The notes below the pieces were generated by a model. The model made no database searches. It saw only the letters and a program-made list of their open reading frames with translations, and was not told the DNA's origin. This document shows positions 1 through 8,600 of a DNA stretch of 64,000 nucleotides, piece after piece. Position 1 is the first letter of the stretch, and every line of letters begins with the position of its first letter. Location: positions 115,854 to 179,853 of the forward strand of contig NZ_JAIQXV010000007.1 in assembly GCF_020166415.1 (NCBI RefSeq). The letters run 5' to 3'. The DNA is from Deinococcus multiflagellatus (GTDB taxonomy: Bacteria > Deinococcota > Deinococci > Deinococcales > Deinococcaceae). The position numbers were made by a program, and so were the translations under genes.

Positions 1-616
1 CGGCGATTTGCTTGCTTGCGATGGCCCCCTGGGTGTTGCGCAGCCACAGGCTCAGCGTGGCCTGCCCCATGTGGGTGCCCCACGCGGCCGGCAGCGCGGC
101 GTCCAGGCCCTGGGCGTTGCGGCTCAGCTGCACGCGCCCCTGCGCCGTGTCCACGGTCAAGCGGGTGCGGTAGGGGGTGCCCACGACCGGGGCGGGCAGC
201 ACGCCGAGGGTGGTGACCGCCTCCTGCCCGGTACCGGGCGCCACCACGAAGCGCAGCGCCCGCCCGTCCCAATTGAGCACCGCGCCGTCGCCGTGCAGGG
301 TAAAGCCGCACGGCACCAGGGGCGAGGGGCCGTCCGAAGGCTCCAGCAGCACCCGGTGGTCGTACTGCAGCTGCAGGTGCGGGCCCTGGAACCGAGTGGC
401 GCTCAGGGCCACCACCTGCCCCTGCACGGGGCCGCTGTCGCTGCCGGTGTTGAGGTTGATCGGGCCCATGACCAGTTCGCCAGCGTCCAGGTAGATCAGG
501 GGGTCGAGATTGCCCTCCTGGTTGGTCACATAGTCTGGGCCGAGGAACGTGCGGTTGAAGGTGTCGGTAAAGCTCCACTGCGCCGGATCGGGCGGCGGGT
601 TGGTCGGTAGGGTCAA
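1..616 (-). CDS. Distal tail / structural protein, partial (runs off left edge)
   Basis: An open frame from a TTG codon at 616-614 runs leftwards without a stop to base 1 (205 codons visible). An AGGAGGT ribosome site lies 6 nt upstream of the TTG. The TTG overlaps the TGA stop of the preceding gene as TTGA, matching the coupled layout of the whole operon. The visible part is beta-rich and resembles a concanavalin-type or carbohydrate-binding fold in texture (alternating polar and hydrophobic residues, FNRTFLG near the N-terminus), but no family is recognised with confidence. Its position after the tail-hub genes suggests a tail-tip or receptor-binding component. Confidence 0.75.
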   Translation of the reverse strand, partial: MTLPTNPPPDPAQWSFTDTFNRTFLGPDYVTNQEGNLDPLIYLDAGELVMGPINLNTGSDSGPVQGQVVALSATRFQGPHLQLQYDHRVLLEPSDGPSPLVPCGFTLHGDGAVLNWDGRALRFVVAPGTGQEAVTTLGVLPAPVVGTPYRTRLTVDTAQGRVQLSRNAQGLDAALPAAWGTHMGQATLSLWLRNTQGAIASKQIA

Positions 617-1083
617 GGGAAACCTCCTGGGAGGGCGAGGCTGCTGCGGCCCAGCAGCGCGCGGCTCACCGGCACGTCGAGGCGCAATTCGGTGATGAAT
701 GGAACGGCGAGCGGGCCCACGGGCAGCAGGGCGGGGTGCCAGCCCCGGGCCAGCGGCTGCCCGGCGTGGTGCCCGAGCAGGGTCACCGGCCCGTGCACGG
801 CGCAGACCGGCACGTCGCGGCGCACCCGCACGCGCAGCACGAGCACGCCCTCGCCGCCCCCGGGAAACGAGTCAGTAAAGGTCAGGCGTAGGCGACCGGA
901 GGCATTGGTCCGGTCATCCAGCTCCTCGGGCCAGCGGGTGGGGGGGTACGAAATACGCTTGTCCAGCGCTTTCAGGGCACTGGCACTGGGGCGCCACACG
1001 CCGTCCCGGAACACCTCCACTTTGGCCGGCCGCAGCCACGGGGCCTGGCCCCGGCGCAGGGCTTCGCCCATCAGGGGGCTCAC
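613..1083 (-). CDS. Hypothetical phage tail-region protein
   Basis: 156 residues from a GTG start that overlaps the previous stop as GTGA; the end overlaps the next gene's TTG start. No recognised domain. The sequence is rich in Arg, Leu, Gly and Pro with a beta-strand pattern (GVLVLRVRVRRD, LTFTDSF) and no signal peptide or membrane segment. Being the third-last gene of the visible tail operon, it is probably a minor tail or baseplate component; function is inferred only from position. Confidence 0.7.
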   Translation of the reverse strand: MSPLMGEALRRGQAPWLRPAKVEVFRDGVWRPSASALKALDKRISYPPTRWPEELDDRTNASGRLRLTFTDSFPGGGEGVLVLRVRVRRDVPVCAVHGPVTLLGHHAGQPLARGWHPALLPVGPLAVPFITELRLDVPVSRALLGRSSLALPGGFP

Positions 1084-2690
1084 GAGCCGCCCCCCGGATC
1101 AGGCGGGCCACCCCCGGCAAACACATCGGCCAGGGTCAGGGGCAGAGGGGGCACAGGCGGGTCCACGGGCGGCTTCGTGGGCCGCCGCTTGGGCCGCTTT
1201 TTCCACCACCAGAACGCGGGTTCGGTGCTGCCCTCCGGGGGCTCGCCCGCCCGGGTATCGCGCCAGGGGTCATACCGGACCACGGCGCGCAGCCCGCCGT
1301 CCGCGTCCCCCACGGCCAGCCCCCGCACCTCGCCCCGGGCGAACTGGGGCGCCAGTCCGCCGCCGCAGTCGCAGATGGCCCAGTGGGGCGGCCAACTGTG
1401 GGTCAGGGTCCCGCTGGGGTGAAATTCGCGGAAGGTGTCAGGGGCTGTGCGCAGCACGTCCAGCTCGAAGTCCAGCAAGGGGAGGCGGGTCACGCCGGCC
1501 GGCGTGATCAGGGCCACCGAACGGCCGAACGCCGCGTGGTGCAGCACCCACACCTCGGGCACGCCCTGGGCGTTCACGGGCCCACACAGGGCGGCCCAGG
1601 AGCCGGTCTCGAAGGTATGCCCGTGCGCCTCCAGGCGGGCGCCGTCTTCGAGCAGGGCGTGGTTATCGGTATAGGGCCGGTTCGGGCTGCCCCACACCGT
1701 GACGCCCGGGGCAACGAAGCGCGGGCCCTGGCGGGCGGGATAGGGAATAGGCGGGGCACTGGGGGCGTCCACCAGCACGTCGCTGACCTGGATGGTGCGC
1801 CAGGGCGTGTCCGGGTGGTTGGGGTCCTGGGGGTTCGGGGGGGTTTCCAGCTGCTCCCATTCCTTGCGGGTGCGGTCAGGCAGGAACAGCTCCTGCAGCA
1901 CGAAACCAGTCCCCCCCAGCGGGGCCAGGGGGTCCACGGCATAGACCTGCACGCGGCGGCGCCACAGAGCGTCTGGGCCGTCAGGGGCCTCCAGGTCCTC
2001 GCCCACCCGGAACCAGGCCTCGCGCAGCCGGTACTCGGTGATGGTGTGCGCCGGGATGTCGGGCGTGGGCTCGGGGTAGTCCACGCCAGGGACGCGCACC
2101 CGGGCTTTGTAGATCGTGAAAGGCGCGCTGAGGGTGATCGGCGTGACCTCCTCGCGGCCGTCAAAGTACACCCGGGTGAGGTCATGCCGGGCGGTGAGCA
2201 GGCCCCCGCTGGTGGTCTGCCGGTCCACCACGGTCACGCGCGGGTCGTTTTTGTCTGCCCAGGCGTAATCCGAGCGGATGCCCAACGGATTGAGATCCGG
2301 GGGGTGGTCCTCAACGACAGGGTCGGGCAGGTACTCGGCCCAGCGCTCGACGTGGTTGACCGCGCATGTCTGCAGGGGGCGCAGGCTGCCGTCGTCCAGG
2401 GTGAGGACCGGGCGGTCGGTCAGCGTGCCGGTGCCAGTAAAGGCCCCAAACGCATCCACCCCCGGCAGGTGACCGGGGGCGGGGCGCTGGGGCGAGTCAA
2501 AACTCGGCGGCGGCGGCGGCACGAAAGGGGATTCGTCGGGCGCACGGGGTGGGGCCGGGGCGCGGCCCTGCTGCAGGAACAGGGTGGCCCCTGCCCTGCC
2601 GGGGCCCGGCGCCTCTTCCTGACCCTTCCCGCAGCAGCAGCGGGCCCGGCACCCACAGCCCAGCAGCACGTCGAGCAGGTCATCGGGCAT
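1080..2690 (-). CDS. Putative minor tail protein, 536 aa
   Basis: Long frame with strong codon bias. Near the N-terminus there is a cysteine-rich patch (about residues 12-20, CGCRARCCC) followed by a proline-rich linker (PPPPP around residue 58), then a long beta-rich body rich in Trp, Pro and Asp, and a basic/proline tail. The C-terminus ends in a Gly-Pro-rich stretch. It follows the large 738-residue tail protein and overlaps it by 11 nt. No family recognised; a tail-hub or tail-fibre role is inferred from position and size. Confidence 0.75.
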   Translation of the reverse strand: MPDDLLDVLLGCGCRARCCCGKGQEEAPGPGRAGATLFLQQGRAPAPPRAPDESPFVPPPPPSFDSPQRPAPGHLPGVDAFGAFTGTGTLTDRPVLTLDDGSLRPLQTCAVNHVERWAEYLPDPVVEDHPPDLNPLGIRSDYAWADKNDPRVTVVDRQTTSGGLLTARHDLTRVYFDGREEVTPITLSAPFTIYKARVRVPGVDYPEPTPDIPAHTITEYRLREAWFRVGEDLEAPDGPDALWRRRVQVYAVDPLAPLGGTGFVLQELFLPDRTRKEWEQLETPPNPQDPNHPDTPWRTIQVSDVLVDAPSAPPIPYPARQGPRFVAPGVTVWGSPNRPYTDNHALLEDGARLEAHGHTFETGSWAALCGPVNAQGVPEVWVLHHAAFGRSVALITPAGVTRLPLLDFELDVLRTAPDTFREFHPSGTLTHSWPPHWAICDCGGGLAPQFARGEVRGLAVGDADGGLRAVVRYDPWRDTRAGEPPEGSTEPAFWWWKKRPKRRPTKPPVDPPVPPLPLTLADVFAGGGPPDPGGGS

Positions 2691-4896
2691 TGGTGGCCTC
2701 CCGGCGCCCTCGGATGAGCTGCCAGTCCAGTTCGTCGCCCGCCCCGGGCGGGAAGCCGGTGCGGAAGACGATCAGGGCGTCGTCCACCAGGGGCTGATTC
2801 GTGGCCGGGTCCCAGCCGGTCACCACCCTGGCGCGCGCGCCATTCGCGCGGCCAGCAAGCATGATGGCCCGGCCACTGTTCGGGTCCGCCCGCCAGGGTT
2901 CCACGCCTGCCGCGCTGGGGGCCAGCAGGGTGGTGTCCAGCCGGGCGCAGGTGACAGTACTGGTCGCCTCGCCTTCCTCCAGCGCGATGGTCAGCTCCTG
3001 AACGCGGCCATCCTCCAGCCAAGTGCCGGGTAGATACCCGAGTGGAAAGGGCACGCTGAAGCTCGTTACCAGTCGGTGCCACTCACTGCTCAGCAGCTTG
3101 CGCCCCACCCGCTCCAGCGCCGCTGGATCCAGGAATGGCACATTGACGTCACGTTCCTCGCCCAGCCCAGCATCGCCGCTATGCAACACGAGGCCGGTTG
3201 GGTCCAACACATCGCGCAGCACACCGCAGAACGGTTTGCAGTCGTAGCTGGGGGGCGCCTGATCGGTCACGCGCGGCGCGTCGGGGGTGCTGCGCGTGAC
3301 GGCCACCGTGCGTACAGCCTCGCCGGTGTCTTTGTCGTACACCGGCACCAGGGTCTGCCCACTGGTGCCGGGGGTGTGCTGCCAGCGGCCCCCACCCAGG
3401 TACGCCCAGGTCTGCGTCACCGTGCGCATGACGGCCTCACGCCGCTCAATGGGGCCGCGCTCGTCGGCCTCCGCCTCGGCGTTCTCCTGCTGCACGCTCA
3501 TCAACACCGGGCCTGTGGTGGTCTCAGCCGCCAAATGCCCCTGGGGGCTGTAGCGGTAGGTCGTGGTGGTGACGCCCGACTCGGCCTCCTCGCCCACTGT
3601 CAGGGGCCGGATGATGCCCGGCCCCAGGACCTGGAAGGTGCCGAGCGTGACGTGGTAGGGGTAGGCCCAGCTGCGCGTCTCCACCCGCTGGTACACCGGC
3701 CGCGCAGGGCAGTCGGGGTCATAGTGCGTCTCGGTGGACTTGTAGCCGGTGGCCACGTCGCGGAACAGCTTGCTCTTGGGCTTGCCGTCAATGGTTTCCT
3801 TCACGAACACGTCGCCCACAGTGAATTCCACCTGTCGGGTCAGCTGACCGTTCAACTTGTTGAAGCCCCGGTAGACCGTGGTAGTGCCGTTCGGTGCAGG
3901 CTCGTCGTACCACTCCTGAGTGGGCAGCACGGCGCGCATGACCTCGGGGTAGGCCGGGTCGTCCTCACCCACCCATTCCAGAAGCAGCGCCGGGGTGAGT
4001 TCGGTGACGTGGTCCGCGCCGCGCACGGTCAGGCGCGTCGGCGTCTGCCACCACTGCCGCTGGGGCAGCTCGGTCAGTCGCCAGTCGGCGTCAATGCGCG
4101 CGCCGCCCGTGACCTCTTCGGTGGGCTGCGGCCAGCGGCCGACGAGCTGCAGGCCCTGGCCACGCGGCTGCACATGCAGCACCATGCCCAGCGCGCCATA
4201 CGTGGCGTCCCAGAGGGCCTGGGGCGTGATGTTCAGCGTCGAGAAATCCACGCGGCCTTCCACCCAGGACGAGGACACCAGGGGGTCGTCTTCGAGCACG
4301 AAAAAGAAATCCACGTGGTCGCGCAGGGTCTGTGTCACGAGCTGACTGATGTTGACCCGCTGGCGCACCCGCAGGCAGGGGTCCGGGGTGGGGGCCAGCT
4401 TCCAGGGAATCAGCTCCCCCAGCCGGATCCCGCGCAGCAGGTGGTCAAAGCTGTTGCGGAAGGTGAAGGTGGTGGTGGCCTCGGCGGTGTCGAGTTCCGG
4501 TTCCTGGGCCAGTCCGTCGAAGAGGCGCTGGGGCAGTTCACCCAACAGGACCCCACCGGCCTCAGCCTTCAGGTGCACGAGGACGCTGGGCATCTCCAGG
4601 GGCCACAGGCCGCCGACAGTGGCTGTCAGTTCCTCGTACTGGCCCCCGTGCCGGTACTCGGCGCGCAGGACCTCCCCCGGCAGGCCACTGACCTCCAGGG
4701 TGTATTCCAGCAGGGGAGAGCCCGCCTGGGGCGCCGGCGTGGGGCGGCTGGCCCGGAAGGTGGCATGGCCGGTGAGCGGCACGGGACGGTGCGCGAAGAA
4801 CGTGGCCTGGCCCCAGACGCTTGGCGGCCGCTGGGCCGTGAAGGTGGCGCTGCCCCTGGGGCCCCGGTAGCGGCGCTGGAGAACGGAGAGCGGCAT
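2680..4896 (-). CDS. Putative tail hub / baseplate-type protein, 738 aa
   Basis: The start ATG lies 3 nt after the stop of the preceding gene. The N-terminus carries repeated short motifs of the type RGPRGSATFTAQRP / GQATFFAHRP / GHATFRASRP spaced about 15 residues apart (residues 10-55), which look like a small internal repeat. The remainder is a mixed alpha/beta protein with segments such as LRDHVDFFFVLEDDP and LHVQPRGQGLQLVGRW that recall tail-hub (gp27-like) proteins, although this resemblance is weak. Located directly after the tape measure block, the usual place of distal-tail and hub proteins in siphoviruses. Confidence 0.75.
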   Translation of the reverse strand: MPLSVLQRRYRGPRGSATFTAQRPPSVWGQATFFAHRPVPLTGHATFRASRPTPAPQAGSPLLEYTLEVSGLPGEVLRAEYRHGGQYEELTATVGGLWPLEMPSVLVHLKAEAGGVLLGELPQRLFDGLAQEPELDTAEATTTFTFRNSFDHLLRGIRLGELIPWKLAPTPDPCLRVRQRVNISQLVTQTLRDHVDFFFVLEDDPLVSSSWVEGRVDFSTLNITPQALWDATYGALGMVLHVQPRGQGLQLVGRWPQPTEEVTGGARIDADWRLTELPQRQWWQTPTRLTVRGADHVTELTPALLLEWVGEDDPAYPEVMRAVLPTQEWYDEPAPNGTTTVYRGFNKLNGQLTRQVEFTVGDVFVKETIDGKPKSKLFRDVATGYKSTETHYDPDCPARPVYQRVETRSWAYPYHVTLGTFQVLGPGIIRPLTVGEEAESGVTTTTYRYSPQGHLAAETTTGPVLMSVQQENAEAEADERGPIERREAVMRTVTQTWAYLGGGRWQHTPGTSGQTLVPVYDKDTGEAVRTVAVTRSTPDAPRVTDQAPPSYDCKPFCGVLRDVLDPTGLVLHSGDAGLGEERDVNVPFLDPAALERVGRKLLSSEWHRLVTSFSVPFPLGYLPGTWLEDGRVQELTIALEEGEATSTVTCARLDTTLLAPSAAGVEPWRADPNSGRAIMLAGRANGARARVVTGWDPATNQPLVDDALIVFRTGFPPGAGDELDWQLIRGRREATNAR

Positions 4897-4899
4897 GGC

Positions 4900-5235
4900 T
4901 CAGTCCGCCGCCCAGCGCAGGGTGGCCGAATCCACCGGGGCGCTGGGGCTGGTGAAGGCGGCCGTGCCCGTGTGCGCTTGCCCGGGCACCAGATTGGGCA
5001 GCGGGGTGGCGGTGGCCCGGCTGGTGCCCGTGATGGCCACGCCGGCCAGGGTGACCAGCAACTCGCCGTCTTCGGCGCTGGCCTGTTCAATCCAGACCTT
5101 GATGCCGGTGAGGGGCTCGGTGCCCGTATTGCGCAGGGCGATGGCGCGCGGCGGGCTCTGCTGGCCCAGCGGCACCTCGCCAAAATCAAGGGACGGTGCC
5201 CCGCCGGCACCGTCCTGCAGGGTGAGTTGTTTCAT
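4900..5235 (-). CDS. Small Ig-like (ASH/HYDIN-type) tail protein
   Basis: 111 residues, ATG preceded by AGGAG. The segment LDFGEVPLGQ followed by IALRNTGTEPLTG is typical of Ig-like beta-sandwich domains of the ASPM/SPD-2/Hydin kind, which bind or decorate larger assemblies. The next gene starts 3 nt after its stop. A small accessory domain of the distal tail is the likely role; this is inference from fold signature and position. Confidence 0.75.
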   Translation of the reverse strand: MKQLTLQDGAGGAPSLDFGEVPLGQQSPPRAIALRNTGTEPLTGIKVWIEQASAEDGELLVTLAGVAITGTSRATATPLPNLVPGQAHTGTAAFTSPSAPVDSATLRWAAD

Positions 5236-5242
5236 GCGTCTC

Positions 5243-5623
5243 CTAGCCGAGATAAAGCGTGAAGTCGTAATTGACCCAGCCGCCGGCGCCCCGCTGGGGC
5301 TCGAAACGGGCGTCGCCGTCCAGGTTGCAGGCCGGGAACGTGCCGGACACCTCGTAGCCGGGGCCGAGGATCACTTCAAAGGCCTCGCCGCTGCGTTCCA
5401 GGGCCCGGAGGTGGGCGATTTGGGCCGCGCTCAGCACCCACTCGGGGCCCGGGCTGACCACCTGCACGCGCCGGGCGGTCACGTGTCCGATGGTGCGGAT
5501 GATCCTGCCCGTGATGCTGACCTTTTCCCGGACTTCGCGGCCGCCGCCGCTGCGTTTCACAGCACCCGGGGGCACCGTGGGGTTGAAACTCACGCCGGCA
5601 ATGCTGAATTCGTAGGGCTTCAT
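5243..5623 (-). CDS. Hypothetical tail protein following the tape measure
   Basis: 126 residues. The ATG at 5623 overlaps the tape-measure stop as ATGA, which selects this start over longer frames that run back into the tape measure gene. Sequence begins MKPYEFSIAGVSFNP and contains a conserved-looking helical stretch (VLSAAQIAHLRALERSG) followed by beta strands. Position immediately after the tape measure and before the hub proteins fits a distal tail (Dit-like) component, though the protein is short for that family. Confidence 0.75.
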   Translation of the reverse strand: MKPYEFSIAGVSFNPTVPPGAVKRSGGGREVREKVSITGRIIRTIGHVTARRVQVVSPGPEWVLSAAQIAHLRALERSGEAFEVILGPGYEVSGTFPACNLDGDARFEPQRGAGGWVNYDFTLYLG

Positions 5624-8600
5624 GGCCAGCACGTTCCCTTCCCGCTCTTGCGGGCTTCGTCGAACAGCTCGGCCTTCACGGCACGCGCAACGCGCTTGAT
5701 GTCGCTGCCGGGCGGTGGTTTCACGATGATTTCTCCCACCTCCACGTTGGTGATGTACGTGGGCGCCGCCATGGTGGTGGCGCCCTGGTGCTGCCGCAGC
5801 CAACGGGCAAATTGAAGTTGATCGGACAGGACGCTCACGGGATCCGGGCGGACACGGCGCAGGGCGTCCAGGCTGACCTGGTCAAGGGTGACGGTCGTGC
5901 TGCTGGGCGTGGCCACTGGAGCGGTGGCCGCCGGGGCGCGCAGCGCCTGGACGCTGCCCGCAAAGTCCCGCACAAACACGCCGAACGACATGACGGCCTC
6001 CGCCTCCCGGTCCACCACCCGGGCGCGTTCCTGCAGGTTCAAGATCTCCCGGTCGTACTGAATGCCCAACTGGTCCACCTGATCGGCCAGTTTCTGGGTG
6101 GTCTTCTCGCCCGTCCGGTTGATCTGTGAGCCGTTTTTCTCCATCAGGTCCGCTTGCTTCTTGTACCGCTCCTCCTGTTTCGCCAGCTCGTCGGCCGCCT
6201 CGGCGATCTGGTCTTTTTGCCCCGTCTGCAGCGCGGTGGCCAGCGCCACTTGGGCGGCGTCACGCCGCGCCTGAATCGCCTGCAGCCGCTCGTTTTCACG
6301 GTTGAAGTCGTATGTGCGCCCCGCATCGCCGTAGGCCACCTTGTCGAGTCGCCCGGCGGCGGCCTGCACGCCTTCCATCCCCGCGATCTGCTTGCGGTAT
6401 TCCTCGGCCAGCCCGGTGAGGGCTTCCCGCTGGCCTTTGATGGCGGCCGTGAGCCCCTCGGTGGCGGTCTTCAAGGCTTCCGGGCGGCCACGGGCCACCG
6501 CCAGCTGGTAGTCCCGTTCGGCCCGGGCCAGGGCCGCGCGCGCACTGGCCACGCCCTCCAGCGCGGCCCCCATGCTGCGGGTGCTGGCCGCGCCCCCCTG
6601 CTGTTCCAGCCGCAGGCGCCGCTGGGCTTCTTCCAGGCCCGCGTACAGGTCGGCCCGGTCACGCTGCGCCTGCGCCAGGGCGCGTTCCTGCTGCGCCTGC
6701 TGCCCCAGCAGCTCAATCTGCTGTTTCTGCAGGGCCAGGGTGTCGCCTGTCCCCAGGCCACCCCGGGCCAGTTGCCCGCCCACCAGCGCCAGTTTCTGGC
6801 GGGTGAGATCCAGGTCCAGCTGCGCGGTGGCCAGCGCGTCGTCCCCCAGATCCCGGAGCTGCAGCAGCGCGCGCGCCTGGGCTTCACGCACGTCGAGCGC
6901 CCGGTTCTCCTCGTCGTTGCGGGCCTTGACCAGGTCGCGTTCGGCGGCCAGGGCGGCCGTGCGCTTCTGGGTCAATTCGGTTCTGGCGGTGTCCAGCTCG
7001 GCTTCCGTGCGGGCCAGCCCCAGGCGCTGCTCGGCCTGCCGCACCTCCTCCTCGGCGGTGATCACCGCCTGCTGGGCCTGGGCCACCCGGTCGTCACCCA
7101 AGCCCACCTGTTCCAGCAGCAGCGCGCGCTGGGCCTGCAAGAGCGCCACGCGGCGCTGCTCTGCCTGGGTGGGCATGGCAGCGATCTGGCCCTGCAGGGT
7201 CAGGATCTCCTGAGAGGTCTGGCGCCATTCCTGCAGCACCCCGTCCCGCTCTTGCCCGGCTGGCAGGGTGGTCAGCTGCCCGGCCAGCTCCGCGAGTCGC
7301 GCCTGCATGTTGCCCAGTCGGGCCAGCCGGGCGTCGAGCACCTGGGCGTCGGTGCGCGCGGTGGCCTCCGCGTAGGCGGTTTCATCCTGCCGGCGCTGGT
7401 AGGCCTCCCGACTCAGCTGGCGGGCGGTGTCGAGTTGGGCCTTCATGTCCAGCGCGATCTGGTGCTGGGCTTCGGCCACGTCGTCGGCCGCTTTCTTCTG
7501 TTCCTCCTGGGGCCGGTTCTGGGCCTGGGTGGTGGCGAGGATCTGCTGCAGGGCGGCGAGCCGTTCGCGGTGAGACCGGTACAGGTCAGCGTCCGCCTCC
7601 AGCTGCGCCTGGGTGCCCACTGCCAGCTCGCGGCGCCACTCGGCTTCCCTCACCCGGGTGTCGGCCCCCTGCAGGGCCTGCCGCGCCGGCAGCAGGGCGA
7701 GCCGCGCGGCCGCCTCGCGCTCCTCCTGTTCCCGCTGCTGCTGCCGCTTGCGTTCATCGGCCTGGAAAGCGGCGGCCAGCTGATTCAGGTCGGCGTAGTA
7801 GGCCGCCCACAGGGCCCGGCGCTCGCTGGCCGTGAGCTTCTCGTCGGCGAGCGCGCGGTCCAGGTTGGTGCGCAGCGTCTTGCGTTCATTGTCGTAGCGG
7901 GCCTTGGCCGCGTTTTCAGCCAGCCGGGCCCGTTCCTGCACCGCACCCGCCTCCAGTTTCGCCACCCGCAGGGCGTTGCCCTGGGCGGCAGCCAGCTGCC
8001 GGGAGAGGCGCAGCTCAAAGCCGGCCGCCTCGGCGTCCCGGGTGGCCTCCTGGGCCTGGAACTGTGCGCCCTGGGCCTTGAGCCAAGCGTCCGCGACACG
8101 CTGGGCCGTGGCCTTGGCACGCTCCACATCTTCCTGGGCCCAGCGCCGTTCCAGGGCCTGGGTTTGGGTGCGGGCGGCGGCCAGCACCGCCGCTTGCTTC
8201 TCGGGGTACCCCTTGAGGGCGTCGAGGCGGCGCTGCACGGCGGCCCGGTAATCCTCCACCTCCAGCTCGCGCTGCGCGCGGACGCGCTGCCCCTCATCCT
8301 TGATGGCGGCCAACTCGGCTTCACGGGCCGCGCGCCGGGCCTCGGTGACCTGCTGCTGGGCGTCGCGCTCCTCCTGCGCGCGCTGCCGGGCTTGCTCGAT
8401 CAGCTTGGCGGCCACCTGGGTTTCCCCCGAGGCGCGCTGCGCGGCCTGGGCCTCGGGGTCGTCGGCCAGGGCCGCCACCTTCTGCGCGATGCTGGCCTTC
8501 AGCTCATCCAGTTCCGCCTGGCGCTGCGCTTCCTTCTTGGCACGCCCATCGGCCATGGCGGCAATCTGGGAGGTTTGCGCGGCCTGCTCGGCCTCCAGAA

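Noticed and set aside
8..610. Rightward open frame over the first gene
   Set aside because: Arg/His/Gly-rich translation without ribosome site; the leftward TTG-started frame is protein-like and coupled to the operon.
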